Origin: Amoebidium appalachense
Taxonomy: Eukaryota; Ichthyosporea
NCBI GenBank assembly: GCA_963693365.1
Contig: CAVNZM010000010.1
Span: 2,480,001-2,544,000 of the forward strand
Direction: 5' to 3'
DNA: 64,000 bases
The notes beneath the pieces are model-generated. The model was not told the DNA's origin. It saw only the letters and a list, made by a program, of their open reading frames with translations, and did no database searches. Made by a program: the position numbers and the translations under genes. This document shows, in pieces, positions 49,331 to 64,000 of this stretch (positions are counted from its first letter, which is position 1; each line of letters starts with the position of its first letter).

Positions 49331-50473
49331 ATCTATGTGTGGAACCATACCCTACCTCATCTGCCCATCAAAGACAAAACAGGCACAGGGGTAGCTCCCA
49401 GTCCATGTTGCCAGAAGTGTATTTCTTTTTTGAACTTTTCAATTATCTTTTCCGTTATTGCTTTTGCCAAGGTAACACTATTGTGTGTGGGCTGTCAGAT
49501 GTGTGCAATAACATAGCTAGTTCATGGCTTTCCTTCGACGTGGTACACTACTAAGGGCCTTGTGAAGAATAGCACTAGCTAATCAATGCCCACCCGCTTG
49601 TCACAAACTAGAGAGCTCGGCAAAAGTGCACCCCTTTTTCTTTTTCTCCGTCAGGCCAACCACTGGTAAAAAATTATCAAACCCCATTTTTTTGCGTTTA
49701 CTTTTCGTGTGATGTGCGAACGCACATTTTGACCCTTGCCCTCCTTCTCGGATCTCGGAGCGATCGCCGCTGTGACGTCATTGTTACTGAACTATTGCGT
49801 GGACACTGCCGGAGGCCCAGCCACATTCGACGGCCTATTGCGTTTTCCAGCGCAGCCAATCAAATGCAGCCCGTGACATATGTACATGCTATAGGCAACA
49901 ATGAGCGCCATCATAGTATATGACACCCCTATTACATATTATGGGTAAGCAGGGGCTAGCATCGGTAGCTCCGAAAGAAAGTTAAAGCACCGGATCACAA
50001 TATCATACTGTGCAGCAAAACCGCGAGACAAATATGACAAATATTTGAGGTATGACGATGACGAATAGCAGAAACGGCCAATCAGGCCAGGTCATGACGT
50101 AAACAACCGGCAACCCAGAGGCGTGATAAGTAACCAATCACAGTAGAGGTGGGGAAAAGAATTACCACCATATCATTGATAAAGACCAAATAAGGCTATA
50201 TGGCTCACACACTGTTACGCAAAAATAGATCTAACCGATTTGATTGGCTTAGCAGGTATCACATGAAAAAATGAATCTTATGAGCATCTCAGGAACATGC
50301 ATATGTGAAACCAGGCCACAAAACAAAAAAGAAAACGTGTTGCAGACAGACGTTCGTGTTTCTCTTCATGACAAATATAGCAGTAGGTGCGGCTTTTATT
50401 CTTGGGAGACAAATAGAGTGCGCTAAAAGGAAATTTTGCTAGTGTAGTAATTGAGCCTGTGATAATCGGCACG
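49331..50473 (+). promoter_or_regulatory. Upstream region of the AIFM2-like gene with CCAAT boxes
   Basis: No gene supported. CCAAT-type motifs: AGCCAATCAAA (49855), GGCCAATCAGG (50078), AACCAATCACAG (50131) and GATTGGCTTAG (50242). The closest lies about 230 bases before the ATG. No clear TATA box. Confidence 0.45.
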
Positions 50474-58491
<8,018 letters not shown>

Positions 58492-58525
58492 TGTGCAGCT
58501 ATGTGTCTGTACCTTTGTGTCTGTG

Positions 58526-58526
58526 T

Positions 58527-58565
<39 letters not shown>

Positions 58566-58640
58566 GTCGGTGTGTTTGTGCGTGTGGGTGTGTCTGTCTT
58601 TGGGGGGGGGGGGGGGGGGGGGGGGGAGGGGGAGGGGGGG
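58526..58640. repeat. Poly-G tracts in the 3' flank
   Basis: 58527-58564 and 58602-58626, separated by GTGT-rich DNA. Confidence 0.9.
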
Positions 58641-58756
58641 CACATGCGTGTGTCGGTGTGGGTGTTGATGGTGCTTGAGTTTGTAGGTTGACGTATGGTT
58701 TACGGTGTGTGCATGATGTGTGTGTTCTCATTCCAAGTTATCTGCATTTGCTGCAT

Positions 58757-58855
58757 GGTTAAGTGTGCATTTGTGGGTTAAGTGTGCATTTGTAGGTTAA
58801 GTGTGCATTTGTGGATAAAGTGTGCATTTGTGGGTTAAGTGTTCATTTGTGACTT
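58757..58855. repeat. Five-copy 20-bp minisatellite
   Basis: Unit TTAAGTGTGCATTTGTGGG with small changes, five tandem copies. Confidence 0.85.
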
Positions 58856-59409
58856 TTGTGCTGAGTTTTTTTTTGAGGTTTGACATAAGGAGACGACCTC
58901 AAATCGATTTGTGAAAGTTTCCTTCACGATCCTCACTTATGATTAGGAGTGGAAGTTATTAGAGGCTCTAGAGTGGGGCAACGTGTGTACGTATGTGCAT
59001 GTATGTGTATATACCGGACGTACTGCGAAAAAAAAAAAAAAAACACTGCATGTGGTACATGTGTGGATGTCCCTTTTGCTTAACCATTATTTCTCAATAT
59101 TTGTGAATGTTCTGTGTTTTGAATGACACCCCATTGACTAATGCCTTCGTAGTTATGTTGACTTGGTGTCGCCATAGTTTGTGACTTACACAACAGCTGT
59201 ACACAGAGTTAAGGGTTGCACGTATTAGGGTGTGATCGAGAGATGTATAGAGAAAGATTGTTTATCAGTTGGCAGTATATATTTTTATGGATCATATGGG
59301 GACTACGCTCATGCACCAAAGACCTGATATGTAAATAAAAGTGGTCTCAACGGATACGAAAGAGGCCCTTTGGTGATAATCCGTGTGCATTCCGATTTTT
59401 GTATGCTCG

Positions 59410-59455
<46 letters not shown>

Positions 59456-60732
59456 ACACTTTCGCCTACTGAGACCCGATCGAAGCTTAGCTAGGAGTAC
59501 CTCAAATTGAAGGGTGCTGGGTATGATTGAAAACAAGGTAAGCCCCCCCCTCTCCCCCAACACACACACACACACACACCTCCCCTCTCTCCCGGGATTC
59601 CTACCAATTCAGCCACACCACACCCAAACAACTGAAAGATCTGACAACTGGCGCCTCAGTGAGACGATATCATGTCAACTTTCGGCTCATCCTTTTCATG
59701 CCTCCACACAATTAATTACAGCATGATATATCGGGCTGCCCGCAACCCCACCTCACCGCCCAGCAGTGCTGATATGTGTATGTGTGTATGATCGTGCCAG
59801 AGCGCACAACCGAACACTCTCGATAAATTTCTGTACATATTTCACAGTCGTGTACTGAATGAGTCAACAATAAATATTCCTAACTGCTTATCAAAAAGGT
59901 CTGCAATATAAACCCACCGAACAGCATAACAAAGGGAACAACACAGATGTAAGACAAATTTAAAAAGACGGTGCGCCGGTCCCCGATTTGAAGGGGTTTG
60001 GCAAGTTGCACGATACAAACAAGGGCCATACGTTAAGAGACACACACGCTTCAGGTGTCCGTCCCACCTACAAGAAAAGGGGGGTCTTTTCATCGAACAA
60101 CCTACCCCCCCCCCCCCCCCCCCCCCCCCACACGCCCCCCTGCTCCCCCCCAGCCCCGTCCCTAAGCCTGTGTATTATTTACTTTCAAAAGGCGCAGAAC
60201 GAACACATTGAAAGCACTGATGCAAGGTTAAAAAATACGATAAGAATATGAATTTGTCACCCAAGATGGATTTTGGAAACCAAGGGAATAATACGGCAAT
60301 ACGGGTACGTGAATAATGACTACTATAGCACACGAATGCTGAATATTTACGCGCATCGAAATAGCATGCAATGTGAATACCACGTGAAAAGTGAATATTC
60401 GAACACACCACAGCGGTACAGATATGTGGGTAGCAAATACCATAACCATACGAGTACAGGAATAATAGACGACACAGCAATGAAATACGTCAAAATGAAT
60501 ATCACAGCGAGACAAGTATGCGCATAGCATTACTTTTTATCACAACCATACGATTATGCGGTTAACAAACACCACCTTGATACAAATATGTGCGTGTACT
60601 TAATGACTCCAAACAACCAGGAATGCACAACAGCTACGCATCACACAAACACGCACGCACCCAACCACACCCACACCCACACCCACCCACCCACCCACCC
60701 ACCCACCCACACACACAACATCCAACAAGCAA
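58856..60732. other. No gene recognised
   Basis: Mixed, AT-rich DNA with poly-C at 59412-59440 and 60105-60129, CA at 59441-59458 and 59560-59578, and CCCA repeats at 60663-60710. Short frames without splice sites or domains. Confidence 0.45.
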
Positions 60733-61069
60733 CTACTGTGTGCATGAAGTACTTTCCGCACCCATTGCCTCGAGGTGTGCAATCAGTGCATACAGGTCGT
60801 CCTCCTGCTGTGCAAGTAGTCCCTGTATACGCCCTAGCCCGGGCAGCTGGTTGCTAAGCGTCTGGTGCCTGCATGGTACAGGAAATAATATCACATGGTT
60901 AGATATAGCCGAAATTATAGGTGGTGCATAAACTGGGTGCAAAGAGATACGTGGAAACAAGAACTCTCTCCAAGCGCATGTTGTGATAAGTTGCGTGAAC
61001 AATGTTCGGGGGGAAAAAAAACTCTCTGCGCATACATAAGTAATCACGTTTGGTAATGGCAGGTTGAAG

Positions 61070-61110
<41 letters not shown>

Positions 61111-61312
61111 ACCCACCCACCTACCCACCCACTTTCACCCACCCCCCCCCACCGGACAAAATAGATGCAAGTAAGGACCACGCCCATGTGTCTGGACCCC
61201 ATATGCACCTTCGTCCCCTACCACCTTCCACAGACACCCCACACCAACCCACCCAAATACCCACGCACGCACGCACACACACACATACACAACCACACCC
61301 ACCCACCCATGC

Positions 61313-61343
<31 letters not shown>

Positions 61344-61769
61344 ACACAAATACACACACGAACACGCACAGCATTACACACATGCACACGCACACCCACC
61401 CATCCCCCATCCCCCCCCCCCCCCCCCCCCCCCATCCCCCCCCCCCCCCCCCAAAAAAAAAAAACAAAAACAAAAAAAAACACCCACCCACCCACATACA
61501 CACCCCCCCCCCCCCCCCCCCCCGACCACACACACCGCTCTTACCTCCTCATCAATGTTCGTGCCAGCCTCAATGCCTTCCCCACGGGGTCTTCTACCGC
61601 ACTTGGCCCCCCACTAAGGGGGGATAGGGGCATGTTTGTTGCTGTGAAGGGTTGGGTGGCAAAGGTGGCTTCATGTTCCATGTTTCCACTATCAGGTGGG
61701 AGGGCTAGGGTCACTCGGTGGAGGGGTCGGCCTGCATCACCAGATACAGATCTGAGTGCACTGGCTTTG
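60733..61769 (-). CDS. Unrecognised protein, last two exons (Med9-like coiled end?)
   Basis: Minus-strand exons 61545-61769 and 60733-60868, GT-AG intron 60869-61544 (donor GTAAGAG, acceptor CCATGCAG); the split Arg codon keeps the frame. The first exon is Ser/Pro/Ala-rich ([26 protein letters not shown]); its end and the second exon form a helical, coiled-coil-like stretch ([41 protein letters not shown]), stop TAG 60733-60735. The LPG...QE pattern recalls Mediator subunit 9, but this is a weak guess. A further upstream exon may be 62943-63083. Confidence 0.5.
61074..61525. repeat. Poly-C, CA repeats and C-run to A-run in the intron
   Basis: Poly-C 61074-61108, CA 61270-61390, poly-C 61411-61452 passing into A-run 61453-61480, poly-C 61504-61523. 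Confidence 0.93.
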
Positions 61770-61787
61770 CTGGGTGGAGGCTGTGTG

Positions 61788-61876
61788 TTTGTGCGTGTGT
61801 GTGTGTGTGTGTGGTGGTGGTGGTGGTGGGGGGGGGGGGGGGGGGGAGGGGGGGGGGGAGGTGTGCGAGTGTGTGT

Positions 61877-61918
<42 letters not shown>

Positions 61919-62020
61919 CGTGGGTGCACGGACGCGGATGTGTGTTTGTGTGCGTGTGTCATTTTTGAGGAGGAGGGGGAGAGGGGGGGGGGGAAAGAGA
62001 GAGAGAGAGAGAGGGGCCGG
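61788..62020. repeat. (GT)n, poly-G and GA tracts
   Basis: GT 61792-61812 and 61878-61910, poly-G 61829-61859, GA 61996-62013. Confidence 0.93.
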
Positions 62021-62680
62021 CAAACGAGTTTGAGTTAGTCTGTGAATTAGCACGTACTGACAGCCCAATACTGCGCCGACATACATACACATGTCAGTGA
62101 TACAGCTAGCTCATATCTTCACCCGGAAGCCAACGTGTAAATCGATTAACAACTGAAGCACACAAGACTCATTGGGGTGTCGTATTGTTGCCCCTCGACC
62201 CCGACTTGACATTTGCGCACGGAACGGTCCTAATGTTGCTAATATCGCACGGCGTGAAATCTTTTGCTTGTATGCATAACACAAAGCCACCAGACCAGCA
62301 ATGCAGCAATGCACCCAAAAATAAACATAGTTTTCAGTGCCACAACAGAAAAGACATGTATATACCTCTAGGGGTGCTTCGCTGGCGGCACGGCCTCTCG
62401 GGGTAGCAATGAATGTGGTGAATGCTGCAATCCCCACCCACATGCAGTCAGTGTGTGTTGGGTGCATCCAAGCATCACATGTGTGCCTGAGCGTAAGAAA
62501 ATCGCTAGTGGTGTAATCCACGTGCTCTTATTAGGTGCCCATCTGTCATCTGTTTTCCTTGCCAGTCATATATGTTTGCATGCATTCGGCCTAAACCAAG
62601 CACCCTTGTATCACACAGAACAGCCCACGTGTAAAGAATTGGGGTTGGTGGGTGGATGGGAACAGAGGAGCGGGGAGGGG
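62021..62680. other. No gene firmly recognised
   Basis: A minus-strand stretch 62356-62427 has both splice signals (GGATTGCAG and GTATAT) but its phase does not fit the exon at 61545-61769. Confidence 0.35.
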
Positions 62681-62685
62681 ATCCC

Positions 62686-62731
62686 GGGGGGGGGGGGGGG
62701 GGGGGAGGGAGAGGGGGAGGGAGAGGAGAGA

Positions 62732-62792
<61 letters not shown>

Positions 62793-62830
62793 GGAGAGCG
62801 GGGGGAGAGAGAGACGGAGGGAAGGGGGAG
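62686..62830. repeat. Poly-G and (GA)n array
   Basis: G-run 62686-62706 then GA repeats 62737-62791. Confidence 0.95.
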
Positions 62831-62942
62831 ATAGGTAGCGATACATGGTGCTAGAGAGAGCACGGTCTATTCTGTCTTTCGTCTTTTTTTTTTTATTGGG
62901 AGGGAGGGATGAGGGGGGGAGGGGAGGAGGGGGGTATCTTAC

Positions 62943-63083
62943 GGCCCAGAGGCTGCCATATATGTGGCGATGATGGCAGGCTGCCTGAGGGCGATGTTAC
63001 GGCTGGCAGGGGGTCTTGGGTGCAGCCGTGGTATGACCGGGATGACGCAACTCGGGGCAGTGCGCTTGGGGAGGAGGGCTGGC
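62943..63083 (-). CDS. Possible upstream exon of the 60733-61769 gene
   Basis: Acceptor CCAATCCAG, donor GTAAGAT and no stop in the phase that would fit the exon at 61769. The product is Pro/Ser/Ala-rich with no domain. Confidence 0.25.
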
Positions 63084-63460
63084 CTGGATTGGGCAAAAAA
63101 TGCGGTCAGAAAAAAACTGAAATCAACAGAGACAAGGAAGGTAAAGCTATTTTGTTTTTTTATGTTGAGTTTCGTTTGAATCGGGGCATCGGACAGGGTT
63201 ATAGTGCAATCGGCATAGATAAGCCAAGATAGACGACTGATCAGATAGCTTCACCGGATATCCAACGAGATATACCAAATACGAAATTTCAGCTGTAAGA
63301 CTTCCCAAAATGTACAGCACTTCCAAGAATCCACATTGCACGAAATGGACTGGATAGAAAGACGCTCATGCACGAATCAATAGGTACGTATGAAGGCCCA
63401 CACGGGGCACAATACCTATTTAGGTGCATATGGAGGGAGTGAAGATGTGATGGGTGTTTT
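63084..63460. other. No gene recognised
   Basis: Mixed sequence without domains or repeats. Confidence 0.35.
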
Positions 63461-63483
63461 TTTTCTTTTTTTCTTTTTTTTTC

Positions 63484-63514
<31 letters not shown>

Positions 63515-63625
63515 GGGGGGGTTTCACACCGTCAGGAGCCACTTCGGACTGGTCTGCATCGTCCCCCTGCAAATCCGAAAATTAGAATACCCCCCCCCCC
63601 TCCCCCCCCCCCCCCCCCCCCCCTC
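63458..63625. repeat. T-run to G-run tract and poly-C
   Basis: T-runs with single C to 63493, then about 28 G; poly-C 63591-63623. Confidence 0.93.
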
Positions 63626-63800
63626 CCTTTTCTTGGGTTTTTAGTGCCACACAAAGAAGTCTAAAAAAATTGCTTTTACACCAGCAGATATATGTGACGG
63701 GCATACACGGGGGTGGCAGGTATACACATACTGGGGGGTTCTCAGGGCTTGTCAGTGGCGTGTGCACGATTAGGATGTAACTCTTTTCTACAGCAACCAC

Positions 63801-63802
63801 AT

Positions 63803-63898
<96 letters not shown>
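63801..63898. repeat. (CA)n array
   Basis: About 48 pure CA units. Confidence 0.97.
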
Positions 63899-63899
<1 letters not shown>

Positions 63900-64000
63900 A
63901 CGCTCTAGAGAGAGAATGGAAGAAGGAGGATGGAGAAAAAGAATCCCGCTACAGAGACAAACACAAAACCAAACATACAAAACACTATGTGAAAATGCCA

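Noticed and set aside
49365-49430. Possible minus-strand exon reading WTGSYPCACFVFDG
   Set aside because: Its phase does not fit the exon at 48645 and no clear acceptor exists.
62356-62427. Minus-strand segment with acceptor and donor-like sites
   Set aside because: Phase conflicts with the exon at 61545-61769.

Overview
This is nuclear DNA of a eukaryote. The supporting signs are spliced genes with GT-AG introns, chromodomain Ty3/gypsy, Ty1/copia, Ngaro-type tyrosine-recombinase and PIF/Harbinger elements, CCAAT and TATA boxes, and very dense microsatellites. No rRNA, tRNA gene or CRISPR array was seen. A secreted C2 plus thrombospondin-type-1 protein beside this mix of elements would suit an opisthokont relative of animals (for example an ichthyosporean-like protist), but the sequence does not fix the species.

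Layout. 1-4594: 3' part of a Ty1/copia element (Copia-1) with its 3' LTR. 4871-10861: a Harbinger-derived element (H1) split by a complete, recent Ty3/gypsy insertion (Gypsy-1, 5045-10186, target duplication CATAC). 11-14 kb: GT/CA arrays and poly-G. 14567-17886: secreted C2/TSP1 gene, three exons. 18-22 kb: tandem duplications and CA/GT arrays. 21744-25207: remnants of Gypsy-3, a copia solo LTR and a recombined Ngaro remnant. 25557-26911: last two recognised exons of an unrecognised minus-strand gene. 27103-29289: second Harbinger element (H2) holding a TRIM-like mini-retroelement (27839-28902). 30443-41992: a triple nest on both strands: Gypsy-3 (minus) contains Gypsy-2 (plus, target duplication CCCTA), which contains a full Ngaro element (32061-37497). 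42-43 kb: minisatellites. 43163-46581: decayed copia (Copia-2, minus) that cuts into a DDE transposase pseudogene (46589-47381). 48060-48645: 3' exons of another minus-strand gene. 50474-58491: a 13-exon AIFM2/NDH-2-like flavoprotein gene. 60733-61769 (perhaps to 63083): 3' exons of a minus-strand gene. The rest is mainly C/G homopolymer and dinucleotide arrays.

How it fits together. Host genes are spaced out by introns made largely of microsatellites, some of which supply the splice sites themselves. The retroelements show what replication signals they use: primer-binding sites matching 5' tRNA fragments, purine tracts preceded by stem-loops, and CCAAT/TATA promoters resembling those of the host genes. 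Nesting gives a relative order: Harbinger and Gypsy-3 insertions are oldest; Gypsy-1, Gypsy-2, the TRIM and Ngaro-1 are younger.
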